64,000 nucleotides of DNA. It comes from Sphingobacterium pedocola. Lineage in GTDB: Bacteria > Bacteroidota > Bacteroidia > Sphingobacteriales > Sphingobacteriaceae. Below, piece by piece: positions 8,797 to 17,976 of the stretch. Position numbers and translations under genes: made by a program. The stretch spans positions 105,310-169,309 of the forward strand of contig NZ_MU158692.1 of assembly GCF_015209965.1 (NCBI RefSeq), read 5' to 3'. The notes below the pieces were generated by a model. The model was not told where the DNA came from. It ran no database searches and worked only from the letters and a program-made list of their open reading frames with translations. Position 1 is the first letter of the stretch; each line of letters starts with the position of its first letter.

Positions 8797-9141
8797 ATGT
8801 ATAATAAGGTATATAGAATAGTATCAGCAAAGATTTGCTTCTTTATCTTCTTTACGAAGATGCTGATTTCTGCTACGCCTATTTTTATCGACAATGTTGA
8901 CCAAGGAACTATCCTTCAGGTAGTCATGCAACTGGAAATTGAAAGTGCAAAAAGCAATAGCAATTCTAACAATGAAGATCTTCATGAGCATGGCGTAAAA
9001 GTATTCAAACCTGATGCTATAGATTTCTTAGCTTTTAATCCCACCATCGAAAACCAGAGCCAGAGTAAGACTTATCTTCAAAACGAACGGAGTATTACCT
9101 CTTACCACCCTACTGTGCCCACCCCCCCTCCTAACTGCTAA
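8797..9141 (+). CDS. Small signal-peptide or membrane-anchored protein of unknown function
   Basis: A 114-residue protein that I do not recognise. It has a basic start and a hydrophobic segment (residues about 12-30, ending SATP) that could be a signal peptide or anchor. The rest is polar, with an Asn/Ser run (SNSNSNNEDLHEHG) and a Pro-rich end HPTVPTPPPNC terminating in Cys. A promoter with both boxes sits just upstream, and the gene precedes a SulP transporter by 100 bases on the same strand. That supports a real gene. A role with the transporter is possible but unsupported. Confidence 0.6.
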   Translation: MYNKVYRIVSAKICFFIFFTKMLISATPIFIDNVDQGTILQVVMQLEIESAKSNSNSNNEDLHEHGVKVFKPDAIDFLAFNPTIENQSQSKTYLQNERSITSYHPTVPTPPPNC

Positions 9142-9241
9142 ATTTACGCATCGTATTTATGATTTGTTTGCTAACAGCTTAGCTAAACTAGTCTGTGTTG
9201 TGATTATTCAGTAGATTTTTAAAAAAAATTTTATAGAAATT

Positions 9242-10816
9242 ATGTTAGGAACTCGTATGTCTGCTTTTCTAAAATTATCGAAAAGGGACTTAAAATATGA
9301 CTTACCAGCGAGTATTGTTGTATTCCTGGTAGCTTTACCCCTATGTTTGGGTATTGCAATGGCATCCGGTGCGCCATTATTTGCCGGAGTATTAACAGGT
9401 GTTATTGGGGGGATTGTGGTAGCGTCTATCTCGGGTTCTCCACTTAGTGTCAGCGGACCGGCCGCTGGATTGACGGTTATCGTATTAGGTGCTATACAGG
9501 ACCTCGGCGCCTATGAAACCTTTACATTAGCGGTGTTAATTGCCGGTGCGGTACAGTTGGTTCTGGGTATTTTGAAAGCTGGAATGATAGGAAATTATTT
9601 TCCTTCAGCTGTGATTCTAGGGATGCTCGCGGCGATAGGTATTACTATCATATTAAAACAACTTCCCTTAGCAGTAGGTCTTTCTGAATCTCACGCTTTT
9701 GAACTGGATAACGGAGGCGGAATTACAGCTTTTTCTGACACCATTTTTTCAGCAGTAAACTGGGGAGCCGCTATAATCTGTTTTTTGTCATTGGCAATAC
9801 TCATATATTGGCCGAAGATCAAAACGTTAAATAAGGTTCCAGCTCCTCTAGTGGTTGTGCTTGTGGGAGTAGGACTAAGCATGGCGTTCGCAGGTAGTTC
9901 TTGGGGCTTAAATCCAGATCATCTAGTATCCATTCCGGTGGTATCCTCATTTACCGAATTTACGGGGTTGTTTGTGTTTCCTGATTTTACACAAATTCTA
10001 AACAAGGATGTTTGGATAGTAGCCTTCACCATCGCAATTATCGCAAGTTTAGAAACGCTGCTGAGTATCGAAGCGATAGATAAGCTCGACCCTTTTAAAC
10101 GCAATTCTCCAACGAATAGAGAATTGTTAGCGCAAGGTGTCGGAAACATGACTAGTGGCCTTTTGGGAGGCTTACCGATGACGTCCGTAATTGTACGTTC
10201 ATCGGCAAATGCAAATGCCGGGGGTAGAACCCGCCAATCAGCCATTTTTCATGGTATATGGCTACTTGCCGCATTGGTGGCTATTCCCTCCCTTATCAAT
10301 TTGATTCCGTTATCTTGTTTAGCTGCAATTTTACTACACACAGGCTATAAACTGGCGAATCCTGCACTTTTCAAAAAGATATACCACAAAGGCTTGGATC
10401 AGTTTATTCCTTTTACTATTACCGTAGTGGCAATTGTTGCTACTGATTTATTAATGGGTGTTGGGATAGGAATTGTTGTCGCAACGTTCTACATTCTTCG
10501 TGCGAACATGCAGAATGCATATAAGTTTAATATTGAAGAAGGTGATTTTAAAAACGAAGCGACTTTAACACTGGCTGAGGAAGTTTCATTCCTTAATAAA
10601 GTGCCTATCCAACAGAAATTATACAACCTTCCAAAATCAGTAAATCGGGTAGTAATTAATGGCCAACACAGCAAATTCATAGATAAAGATGTGATCGAGG
10701 TGATTAAAGATTTTGAGCAAAATGCACTAAGTAAAGGCCTCGAAATCGAACTAAACGATATAAATTATAAAAAAAAAACATACCGGAAGAAACAGAAACT
10801 TCAAAAGGTAATTTAA
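9242..10816 (+). CDS. SulP family inorganic anion transporter (probable bicarbonate or sulfate uptake)
   Basis: The 524-residue protein has the SulP signature near the N-terminus (DLPASIVVFLVALPLCLGIAMASG), followed by SGSPLSVSGPAAGLTVIV, about ten to twelve membrane helices, the conserved region with NRELLAQGVGNM and GGLPMTSVIVRSSANANAGGRTR, and a C-terminal STAS-like domain from about residue 430. The next gene, 58 bases on, is a beta-carbonic anhydrase; that pairing favours bicarbonate transport, since the anhydrase interconverts CO2 and bicarbonate. Substrate is inferred, not shown. An alternative ATG at 9257 gives MSAFLKLSKRD and has an AGGA 7 bases upstream; either start is possible. 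Confidence 0.92.
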   Translation: MLGTRMSAFLKLSKRDLKYDLPASIVVFLVALPLCLGIAMASGAPLFAGVLTGVIGGIVVASISGSPLSVSGPAAGLTVIVLGAIQDLGAYETFTLAVLIAGAVQLVLGILKAGMIGNYFPSAVILGMLAAIGITIILKQLPLAVGLSESHAFELDNGGGITAFSDTIFSAVNWGAAIICFLSLAILIYWPKIKTLNKVPAPLVVVLVGVGLSMAFAGSSWGLNPDHLVSIPVVSSFTEFTGLFVFPDFTQILNKDVWIVAFTIAIIASLETLLSIEAIDKLDPFKRNSPTNRELLAQGVGNMTSGLLGGLPMTSVIVRSSANANAGGRTRQSAIFHGIWLLAALVAIPSLINLIPLSCLAAILLHTGYKLANPALFKKIYHKGLDQFIPFTITVVAIVATDLLMGVGIGIVVATFYILRANMQNAYKFNIEEGDFKNEATLTLAEEVSFLNKVPIQQKLYNLPKSVNRVVINGQHSKFIDKDVIEVIKDFEQNALSKGLEIELNDINYKKKTYRKKQKLQKVI

Positions 10817-10841
10817 AAAACTAAATTAAATGCTGTATCTT

Positions 10842-10861
10842 GAATAGCTTTTACGCTATTC
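10842..10861. other. Small hairpin between SulP and carbonic anhydrase genes
   Basis: Inverted repeat GAATAGC (10842-10848), loop TTTTAC, GCTATTC (10855-10861), 13 bases before the anhydrase start. No T-run follows, so it is unlikely to terminate; it could stabilise or pace the downstream message. Confidence 0.4.
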
Positions 10862-10874
10862 TAAATTTAAAAAT

Positions 10875-11522
10875 ATGGGAAATAACGAATTAGAATTAGG
10901 TTTTAAAAAAATATTAGACGGAAACAAAGACTGGGTTAATTTTGTAAGCGAAGATACAACGGGTCGTTTCCAACAACTAGCAAAAGGCCAAAGTCCAGAA
11001 ATATTATGGATCGGTTGCGCAGATAGCCGCGTACCAGCAAATGAGCTGACAGGTAAAAAGCCTGGTGAAGTATTTGTACACCGTAACATTGCAAACATGT
11101 GCGTACACTCCGATATGAGTATGCTGTCAGTGCTCGATTATGCTGTTAACGTATTGAAGGTAAAACATGTGATTGTAGCCGGTCATTACGGGTGTGGAGG
11201 AGTCGCAGCATCACTGAGCCGCAACCAATATGGGATCATTGACAACTGGTTGTGCCACATAAAAGATGTATATAGACTTCACGCTGCAGAGATCGATGCT
11301 ATTGAAGACGCAGAAAAGAAAACTAATAGGTTGGTAGAGTTAAATGTAAAGGAGCAAGTTTTCAATTTATGCACAACCTCTATCGTCCAGAACGCATGGA
11401 AAGATCGTGAAGATTTGGCAATACACGGCATGGTTGTAAACATAGGTACGGGTGAACTTATTAACTTAGATTCGACATTTACCAGCAATGACGATCTAGG
11501 AGACGTGTTCGCCTATAAATAG
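10875..11522 (+). CDS. can: Beta-carbonic anhydrase
   Basis: The 215-residue protein shows all zinc and catalytic residues of the beta class: Cys48 with Asp50 and Arg52 in the C-A-D-S-R motif, and His104 and Cys107 in GHYGCGG. It hydrates CO2 to bicarbonate in the cytoplasm. Length is normal for the family. It follows the SulP transporter by 58 bases on the same strand and ends at a strong terminator, so the two probably form an operon supplying bicarbonate for carboxylation reactions or pH balance. Confidence 0.95.
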   Translation: MGNNELELGFKKILDGNKDWVNFVSEDTTGRFQQLAKGQSPEILWIGCADSRVPANELTGKKPGEVFVHRNIANMCVHSDMSMLSVLDYAVNVLKVKHVIVAGHYGCGGVAASLSRNQYGIIDNWLCHIKDVYRLHAAEIDAIEDAEKKTNRLVELNVKEQVFNLCTTSIVQNAWKDREDLAIHGMVVNIGTGELINLDSTFTSNDDLGDVFAYK

Positions 11523-11527
11523 GATAT

Positions 11528-11564
11528 AAAAAAGCTCCGACAAGCTTCTTGTCGGAGCTTTTTT
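11528..11564. terminator. Terminator hairpin between carbonic anhydrase and the FAD-like gene
   Basis: Perfect 17-bp stem: AAAAAAGCTCCGACAAG (11528-11544), loop CTT, CTTGTCGGAGCTTTTTT (11548-11564). The A and T runs on each side let it work for both converging genes. Confidence 0.9.
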
Positions 11565-11575
11565 ATATTTGTGAT

Positions 11576-12853
11576 TTATCTCAGAATAGTACCTTCGGTG
11601 GTAACGCCCTTGACGTACGGATCGGCATATTTCCCAACGATCACAGCAAATTCCTCCCGGCTTACTATGCTGTCCTGGTCAAACTCACCAACAAACTTTA
11701 ACTTGTTAGACCAGTCCTTTTTGATTTGTGCATCCATCTCCATTCCTCTAAAACTCACGAACCTGACCAAGCTTAAAAGATCTTTCCAGGTCAGATATTC
11801 ACCGTCATTATCCATGAACCACAGCTGACTTCTTGAATGCAATTGATTAAATATGGGTTTGATTTCTTCAAACTTAATGCTGTCTTTGCTATCAAAAACA
11901 TAATTGTCCTCTTTTTTCTTTCCTGTCAATAGGCCCGCGAGATACATTTTTTCAACTGCGCGATAATGGACATGGGAAATCGGAATATCGTGAAGGGGTA
12001 ACAATCTAGCATTAAAGGTTATCAACTCTGTTTGCAACTTGCGTGTGTCGATCTTGTCTGCTGTGGTCTTGAAAAATGCACAATATGCCGCTATTGCACC
12101 CAACGTTTGACCAAGTTGCGCGCGCAGGGGTATACTCTCGGCATTGCGAGCAACCTGAATCAGATATTGTGTCGGAAACAGGTTCTGATTTGATTGGCTC
12201 AGTATATTATTCAAAACATAGGAATACACAACACTGTCTACTTCGCCTACGGCAACCGTAGTACGTGATAGATCCAATGAATGCGCATCTGCAGGGGATA
12301 TTCTTCCGGGCTTATAATAACCCTCCATACCTTTTACCAACGACTTTAATTTCCCTTCTTCCGTGGCATCAATGAGCGCGCGTACGGTATGTTTCTGTTT
12401 GTTTGATAAGGTGACTTCCCAATCTTTTTTGCCTCGTAACACCGATTGCACAGATAATGACTTCATTACAGTGAGATTGGGCTGCTCAGAAATGATTTTT
12501 TCCAACGCATTCATTGCTAGTCGTGGACTGATATCTCGTTTTACCATTTGTGCGATGGAATCATTGATCTCTTTGCTCATCGCTATTTTCATTAACACAT
12601 CCATCCAAATACCTCCATCTAAATTAGCGTTAGATAAAATAGTAGTGGCCCCAGTAGTAAGCGATGGCACGATTTGGTCTTGCTCCATCACCCAAAGTGT
12701 AGGGACGCTGGATTGCGCGCTTTGCACAGCAGCAGTAAAGGCTTCTATATCACACCCGTATACCAATAAGGTTGGCTTAGTTTTTTTTTGCGCCATTAGT
12801 AGTATGGGACTGATGAGGTATATAAAAATATAAAGACGAAATTTCATTTGCAC
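11576..12853 (-). CDS. Secreted FAD-dependent-oxidoreductase-like protein with degraded nucleotide-binding motif
   Basis: The 425-residue protein has a signal peptide (residues about 5-21, ending LLMAQ). It follows the layout of the FAD_oxidored (PF12831-like) family: an N-terminal beta-alpha-beta unit (TLLVYGCDIEAFTAAVQSAQ), a mid-chain ALIDATEEGKL strand and a RAQLGQTLGAIAAYCAFF helix resembling the family's Arg-x-x-x-GQ-x-x-G-x-A-A element. The dinucleotide motif GxGxxG is replaced by GCDIEA at residues 33-38, so FAD binding is doubtful. The last 90 residues hold two EF-hand/SLH-like stretches (DNDGEYLTWKDLL and FDQDSIVSREEFAVIVGKYADPY). Role unknown; probably an exported non-enzymatic or altered homologue. 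Confidence 0.7.
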   Translation of the reverse strand: MQMKFRLYIFIYLISPILLMAQKKTKPTLLVYGCDIEAFTAAVQSAQSSVPTLWVMEQDQIVPSLTTGATTILSNANLDGGIWMDVLMKIAMSKEINDSIAQMVKRDISPRLAMNALEKIISEQPNLTVMKSLSVQSVLRGKKDWEVTLSNKQKHTVRALIDATEEGKLKSLVKGMEGYYKPGRISPADAHSLDLSRTTVAVGEVDSVVYSYVLNNILSQSNQNLFPTQYLIQVARNAESIPLRAQLGQTLGAIAAYCAFFKTTADKIDTRKLQTELITFNARLLPLHDIPISHVHYRAVEKMYLAGLLTGKKKEDNYVFDSKDSIKFEEIKPIFNQLHSRSQLWFMDNDGEYLTWKDLLSLVRFVSFRGMEMDAQIKKDWSNKLKFVGEFDQDSIVSREEFAVIVGKYADPYVKGVTTEGTILR

Positions 12854-12968
12854 GGTATTTATTCCGAAAATACATAAAATTAATTTATACCACCGTAAAT
12901 AAGATCGTGCTCATTTGGAGGAAACGATCATCCTGACATAACTATTTTATGCAGATGAAAACTATTAC

Positions 12969-12999
12969 TTGTGAAAAAAAGGAAAGTTATCTAAGTTTG
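12969..12999 (+). promoter_or_regulatory. Promoter of glnS, 4 bases from the start codon
   Basis: TTG at 12969-12971, exactly 20 bases, then TAAGTTTG at 12992-12999. The glnS ATG begins at 13004, so transcription is predicted to begin at or within a few bases of the start codon. The whole element strongly resembles the TetR-gene promoter at 55595-55625. Confidence 0.7.
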
Positions 13000-13003
13000 C
13001 TAC

Positions 13004-14674
13004 ATGATAGAGGAAGAAAAATCATTAAATTTTATCGAAGAAGTTATTGAAGAGGATCTTCGTAAAGGAACACATGACGGAAGAGTCCTGACACGTTTCC
13101 CCCCCGAACCTAATGGTTATCTTCATATCGGCCATGCCAAATCAATTTGCTTAAATTTTGGTTTAAGCCAAAAATATAACGGATTGACTAATTTACGTTT
13201 TGACGATACTAATCCTGTTACAGAAGACGCCGAGTATGTCGAAAGTATAAAACGTGACATCCAATGGCTTGGGTTTCAATGGGCACAGGAACTATACACC
13301 TCCGATTATTTCGAAATATTGTACCAATACGCTGTAGATTTAATCAAAAAAGAATTAGCTTATGTTGACGACAGCACGGCGGAAGAAATTGCAGCATCAA
13401 AAGGTACCCCTACTGAACCAGGGATACCAACGCCATACCGTAGTCGTTCCGTTGAGGAAAACTTAATGCTCTTTCAACAGATGCGCGAGGGTAAATATAG
13501 GGATGGGGAAAAAGTATTACGTGCGAAAATAGATCTGGCTAACCCCAATATGCATCTTCGCGATCCGTTATTATACCGTATCAGACACGTGCACCATCAC
13601 CGTACTGGAGATAAATGGTGTATTTATCCGATGTATGACTTTGCGCACGGACAATCGGATTCGATAGAAAAAATTACGCATTCTATATGTACGCTGGAAT
13701 TCATTCCACATCGTCCGTTATATGACTGGTGTATTGAAAAGTTGGAAATATTTCCATCCAAACAATATGAGTTTGCTCGCTTGAATATGACATATACTGT
13801 TATGAGCAAGCGAAAATTGCTACAATTAGTAAACGAAAAATTTGTTGAAAGTTGGGACGACCCTCGCATGCCTACAATTTCAGGTTTACGCCGAAGAGGG
13901 TATACAGCAGCCAGTATTCGCAATTTCTGTGATAAAATCGGCGTTCAGAAGCGTGAAAATATGATCGACGTCAGTCTGCTGGAATTCTGCATCCGCGAAG
14001 ATCTGAACAAAACGGCATGGCGTCGCATGGTGGTATTGGATCCCATCAAATTGGTGATTACAAATTATCCGGACGGGCAGGTAGAAGAATTAACCGGTGA
14101 AAACAACCCGGAAGTCGAGGGAGGAGAAGGATTCCGTCATATTCCTTTCACAAAGCAATTATGGATTGAGCGTGACGATTTCATGGAGGAACCTCCAAAG
14201 AAATTCTTCCGCCTAGGAGTCGGTTTATCCGTTAGATTAAAACATGCCTATATCGTAGAATGCTATGATTTTGTGAAAGATCCCGAAGGAAAGGTGATCG
14301 AAATACACTGTAACTACATCCCTAACTCCAAATCGGGTGAGGATACCTCGGGATTAAAAGTAAAAGGAACCATCCATTGGGTATCTGTACCTCATGCCAA
14401 GGAGGCTGAGGTACGTCTATATGATCGCTTATTCCATGATGAGAACCCGGTTGCTGCGGAAGATTTCAAATCTTCCATCAATCCAGACAGCTTACAAATC
14501 ATCAGCAAAGCTTATATTGAGCCTGATCTAGCTACAGCACAAGCAGGTAAAGGATATCAATTTATCCGTTTGGGGTATTTTACACTAGATACCCAATCTT
14601 CTCCCGATCATTTAGTTTTTAACCGTACGGTAACACTAAAAGATTCCTGGGCAAAAGAAATCAAAAAAGGATAA
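13004..14674 (+). CDS. glnS: Glutaminyl-tRNA synthetase
   Basis: The 556-residue class I synthetase has RFPPEPNGYLHIGHAKS with HIGH at residues 41-44, LRFDDTNP, and a KMSKS-equivalent MSKRK at 267-271, followed by the two beta-barrel anticodon-binding domains. It charges tRNA-Gln directly with glutamine. Residue 31 (Arg of RFPPEPNG) is conserved, which leaves room for only the ATG at 13004 as start. Length is normal. It is transcribed alone, with a promoter ending 4 bases before the ATG and a hairpin terminator that overlaps its stop codon. Confidence 0.98.
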   Translation: MIEEEKSLNFIEEVIEEDLRKGTHDGRVLTRFPPEPNGYLHIGHAKSICLNFGLSQKYNGLTNLRFDDTNPVTEDAEYVESIKRDIQWLGFQWAQELYTSDYFEILYQYAVDLIKKELAYVDDSTAEEIAASKGTPTEPGIPTPYRSRSVEENLMLFQQMREGKYRDGEKVLRAKIDLANPNMHLRDPLLYRIRHVHHHRTGDKWCIYPMYDFAHGQSDSIEKITHSICTLEFIPHRPLYDWCIEKLEIFPSKQYEFARLNMTYTVMSKRKLLQLVNEKFVESWDDPRMPTISGLRRRGYTAASIRNFCDKIGVQKRENMIDVSLLEFCIREDLNKTAWRRMVVLDPIKLVITNYPDGQVEELTGENNPEVEGGEGFRHIPFTKQLWIERDDFMEEPPKKFFRLGVGLSVRLKHAYIVECYDFVKDPEGKVIEIHCNYIPNSKSGEDTSGLKVKGTIHWVSVPHAKEAEVRLYDRLFHDENPVAAEDFKSSINPDSLQIISKAYIEPDLATAQAGKGYQFIRLGYFTLDTQSSPDHLVFNRTVTLKDSWAKEIKKG

Positions 14675-14710
14675 TATACAGAAGGAGGCTAAAGCCTCCT
14701 TTTGTATATT
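14673..14710. terminator. Terminator hairpin after glnS
   Basis: Stem AGGAGGCT (about 14683-14690), loop AA, AGCCTCCT (14693-14700), extended by the flanking ATATACA/TGTATAT pairs with one G-U pair. It ends at the stop codon of the convergent DUF2723 gene and can serve both. Confidence 0.8.
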
Positions 14711-17700
14711 CTATTGAAGGTAAATCTTCTTGTATTTATCATTCAGTGCCACAGTAGCGGCCAATAGTTTTTCATCACCCGCATCCGATAATATCTTTTG
14801 GTAATTATCTAAAGATGCAAACCCCAATCTCACCTCTCTCCCATCTAAAGCAGCCTTTTTATCCTGCATGACAGCGTAATTATAATTTAGTTCTTCATCC
14901 ACGAATCTTAAATTTTTATCCGTAAGCAATCTGGCTTTTTCCAACTCTTTCGTTTTATAGAGTGTATCCACGATAACGCTGTTGAAATATGCCTGTTTCA
15001 TACTTGACACCTTTTTAGGCATATTGTCGTATGCAATCAAGGCGACCTCTTTTGCTTGATCAAATTTGTTTTCAGTCATTAAAGATGTCAATGAATTCAC
15101 AAAGACGTTACTCAAAATAAAATTCTCGTACATGAAATTGGAATCGGGATCAAAATAATCTAATGTATTCATATTACCCCATCCATATTTTTGGGTTATA
15201 TTACGATGCAGGGTGTCGCTATTTACTAATGTAATTTCATCTGACACCTGATTCAATTCTACGGGCATTAATCGATATACAAACCCCTCAGAAACTAAGT
15301 ATTTATCCAATCCCATAAAGCTCTCTACAGGAAGCATCATGCCAAAATAAATAGGCCTCTCCCAATTGTTATTGGCCAATATTTCCATCATACAAAGTTC
15401 TGCCCGGCTTACATAATCTTTATTGTAGATCCATTCCATATGGTCTGGAATTGCCTTTTCCCAATCCTTTGGCACAACCTTATTTCGAATCACAGAATCT
15501 TTGTCTATTGATAACCGTATTTTTTTTGTAGGGAGTATATTGACGTATTCGCCATTCTGCATCTGGATTTGGTTATTTCGGTTATCCGATAACATAATAT
15601 CCACCAAAGCCCTCACATCCGTATGGGTTTCTAAATTCATGTCTACCACAGGCAAACCATCCCTAACCCCTTTTGCGATCTTTGATGGCTTAAAATTTAA
15701 AGGCAGACGCTTTGCTTCGTTTATATCTTGCATAGCTTGCTTCACATACCAATCCGACTGCAAATAACTTAAATTGACAATACGCACATCGGTACGAATT
15801 CCCTCGACCTCCTGCAGGTACCACAGAGGAAAGGTATCGTTATCCGCATAAGTAAACAAAATGGCATTGGGTTCACAGGATGTTAAATAGTTGAATGCAA
15901 CCTCCTTTGCCAACGCTCTATCTGCTCGGTTGTGATCATCCCAGTTTTCGGTGATCAACAGGACGGGCCCGACTATCAGACAAATTGCAAACGACAAAAG
16001 AGAAGCAGACCTTAACGTAATCTTTCGTTTCATAAGATCGATAAGGCCTAATACTCCTAGACCTATCCAAATGGCAAAAACATAAAATGAACCTGCATAG
16101 GCATAGTCGCGCTCGCGCGGCTGCATTGGTGTCTGATTAAGATAAATGACAATCGCAATCCCCGTAAAAAAGAATAAAAGTGCGACAATCAATGCATCCT
16201 GTTTGCTGCGTTTGATCTGCCAAAGCAAACCCATTACACCTAACAATAGCGGTAGAAAAAAATAATTGTTTCTTGAAGGGTCAGATTGCATGGAAAGAGA
16301 TAATGCTTCTTGTCCGCCGAGACGGGCATTATCTAAAAAACTAATCCCTGAAAGCCAATTCCCCTCCGTATAGGTGCCATGTCCTTGTTTATCATTTTGC
16401 CTTCCGGCAAAATTCCACATAAAATAACGCATATACATATCATTCAACTGATAGGAGAAAAAGAAATTCAAATTATCCGCAAAAGTAGGTGATTGCGCTG
16501 GATTTAGATTTAAATAATGCTGATAATAGGCGGCATGTTTTTCGCTATACATCCGCGGGAAAAGCATTTCTTTGTCATAAGTATATTTGCGGTTGGTTTC
16601 AATTTTGGTGTAACCGGTTTCGTCTTTGCGATAGGTATATTGCGACTGCGCCTCCTTTACTTTTGCATCAAAATTGGGCCCTTTCAACAGCGGCTCACTG
16701 GCATATTGTTCTCGGCTTAAATAACCTAAGAAAGAAAACACATTATCCGGACCGTTATTATTCAATGAAATATTAGTTTGCGCACGTATCAAAAGCATAG
16801 AATATGAGCTGAAACCCACCAGAACAAAGCAAATTCCTAAAACAACAACATTCAAAATTGGCTTGACTTTACGAATGGAATAAATCACACCAAAAATTAA
16901 AGTTCCAATAATCAACAACGTAAAAATTACGATACCAAATCCAAAAGGGAGCCCTAACGTATTGACAAAGAATAGATCAGCATATGCCGCAAATTTTACC
17001 ATATATTGAATTAAACCCCACAATATAAAAGCCAATACCAATATGCCCAATCCCAAAGATTTCACAATGCCCTTCCAAGTTATTTGTTCTGTCTTTCTAA
17101 AGTAAATTACCAACGCCAATGCAGGGATAGTAAGTAAGTTCAATAAATGCACACCGATAGATAGTCCCATTACATAGGCAATCATCAGCAGCCATTTGTT
17201 TGCATCGGCTTCGTCGGCTCTTCTTTCCCATTTTAAAACCAACCAAAATACGACAGCGGTACATAGAGAGGACATGGCATACACTTCAGATTCTACCGCC
17301 GAATACCAAAATGTATCCGTAAAACTATAGGCTAAAGCACCAACCACTCCGGCTCCCATAATTTGCAGTATATGCCAATTGGCACCTTCACCGTTCTTGT
17401 TGATTATTTTACGCCCCAAAGCAGTAATTGTCCAAAAAAGGAATACGATGGTTAGTCCACTACAAATTGCAGATCCTATATTCATCCAAAAGGCGATACG
17501 GGAAGTATCGCCGAAAGCAAAATTAGAAAACAAATTCTGAAGCATTAGAAACAGTGGAGCTCCCGGCTGGTGTACAATTTCTAATTTATACGCCGATGCT
17601 ATAAATTCCCCAGTATCCCACCAGCTGGTAAACCTATCGGCAGTGGCAATATACACCATCGTAGCAATAGCTCCACACAGCCAGCCTACAACATTGTTAA

Positions 17701-17716
17701 TTTTAGCATAGTTCAT
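14711..17716 (-). CDS. DUF2723 family multi-pass membrane protein (GT117-type glycosyltransferase)
   Basis: The 1001-residue protein begins with the DUF2723 signature: a first membrane helix, then residues including DRFTSWWDTGEFIASAYKL and VHQPGAPLFLMLQN, in which the Asp-Thr-Gly-Glu and His-x-Pro-Gly-x-Pro elements resemble GT-C enzymes such as protein O-mannosyltransferases. About a dozen helices cover residues 1-330 and 500-610; the long last third is soluble and includes a conserved NWERPIYFGM stretch. Family knowledge places it among polyprenol-phosphate-sugar-dependent transferases (CAZy GT117) of Bacteroidota, possibly for protein O-glycosylation in the periplasm; acceptor and donor are unknown. 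It is transcribed alone, opposite to HU. Confidence 0.88.
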   Translation of the reverse strand: MNYAKINNVVGWLCGAIATMVYIATADRFTSWWDTGEFIASAYKLEIVHQPGAPLFLMLQNLFSNFAFGDTSRIAFWMNIGSAICSGLTIVFLFWTITALGRKIINKNGEGANWHILQIMGAGVVGALAYSFTDTFWYSAVESEVYAMSSLCTAVVFWLVLKWERRADEADANKWLLMIAYVMGLSIGVHLLNLLTIPALALVIYFRKTEQITWKGIVKSLGLGILVLAFILWGLIQYMVKFAAYADLFFVNTLGLPFGFGIVIFTLLIIGTLIFGVIYSIRKVKPILNVVVLGICFVLVGFSSYSMLLIRAQTNISLNNNGPDNVFSFLGYLSREQYASEPLLKGPNFDAKVKEAQSQYTYRKDETGYTKIETNRKYTYDKEMLFPRMYSEKHAAYYQHYLNLNPAQSPTFADNLNFFFSYQLNDMYMRYFMWNFAGRQNDKQGHGTYTEGNWLSGISFLDNARLGGQEALSLSMQSDPSRNNYFFLPLLLGVMGLLWQIKRSKQDALIVALLFFFTGIAIVIYLNQTPMQPRERDYAYAGSFYVFAIWIGLGVLGLIDLMKRKITLRSASLLSFAICLIVGPVLLITENWDDHNRADRALAKEVAFNYLTSCEPNAILFTYADNDTFPLWYLQEVEGIRTDVRIVNLSYLQSDWYVKQAMQDINEAKRLPLNFKPSKIAKGVRDGLPVVDMNLETHTDVRALVDIMLSDNRNNQIQMQNGEYVNILPTKKIRLSIDKDSVIRNKVVPKDWEKAIPDHMEWIYNKDYVSRAELCMMEILANNNWERPIYFGMMLPVESFMGLDKYLVSEGFVYRLMPVELNQVSDEITLVNSDTLHRNITQKYGWGNMNTLDYFDPDSNFMYENFILSNVFVNSLTSLMTENKFDQAKEVALIAYDNMPKKVSSMKQAYFNSVIVDTLYKTKELEKARLLTDKNLRFVDEELNYNYAVMQDKKAALDGREVRLGFASLDNYQKILSDAGDEKLLAATVALNDKYKKIYLQ

Positions 17717-17891
17717 ATCCTAGGAATTAGTTGTTTAAGATTAAAGTTAAACACTAGATTCTGTATATCGAATGGATTAACACTATTTAACAAAAGACGC
17801 GTTTCGCTCATGCCCACATACCCAGAAGTGTTTCTAGTTAAAATAAAAGGAAATGCCGAGAGAAAGAGGATCAAAAATGTCTACATATTTG

Positions 17892-17923
17892 TTTGGATAT
17901 TTTCCACAAGAATGATATGTTTG
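17892..17923 (+). promoter_or_regulatory. Promoter of the HU-related gene
   Basis: TTTG at 17892-17895, 20-base spacer, TATGTTTG at 17916-17923: a full match to the Bacteroidota consensus. The start codon is 53 bases downstream. Confidence 0.8.
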
Positions 17924-17976
17924 TGCTGTGTTGAAAGATTCCGACTACACACTATCCATAAACTTAAACGTCGATC

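Noticed and set aside
12363..12833. 156-codon plus-strand frame opposite the FAD-like gene
   Set aside because: Mirror of an intact exported protein's coding region; Ser/Ile-rich content is typical of antisense frames.
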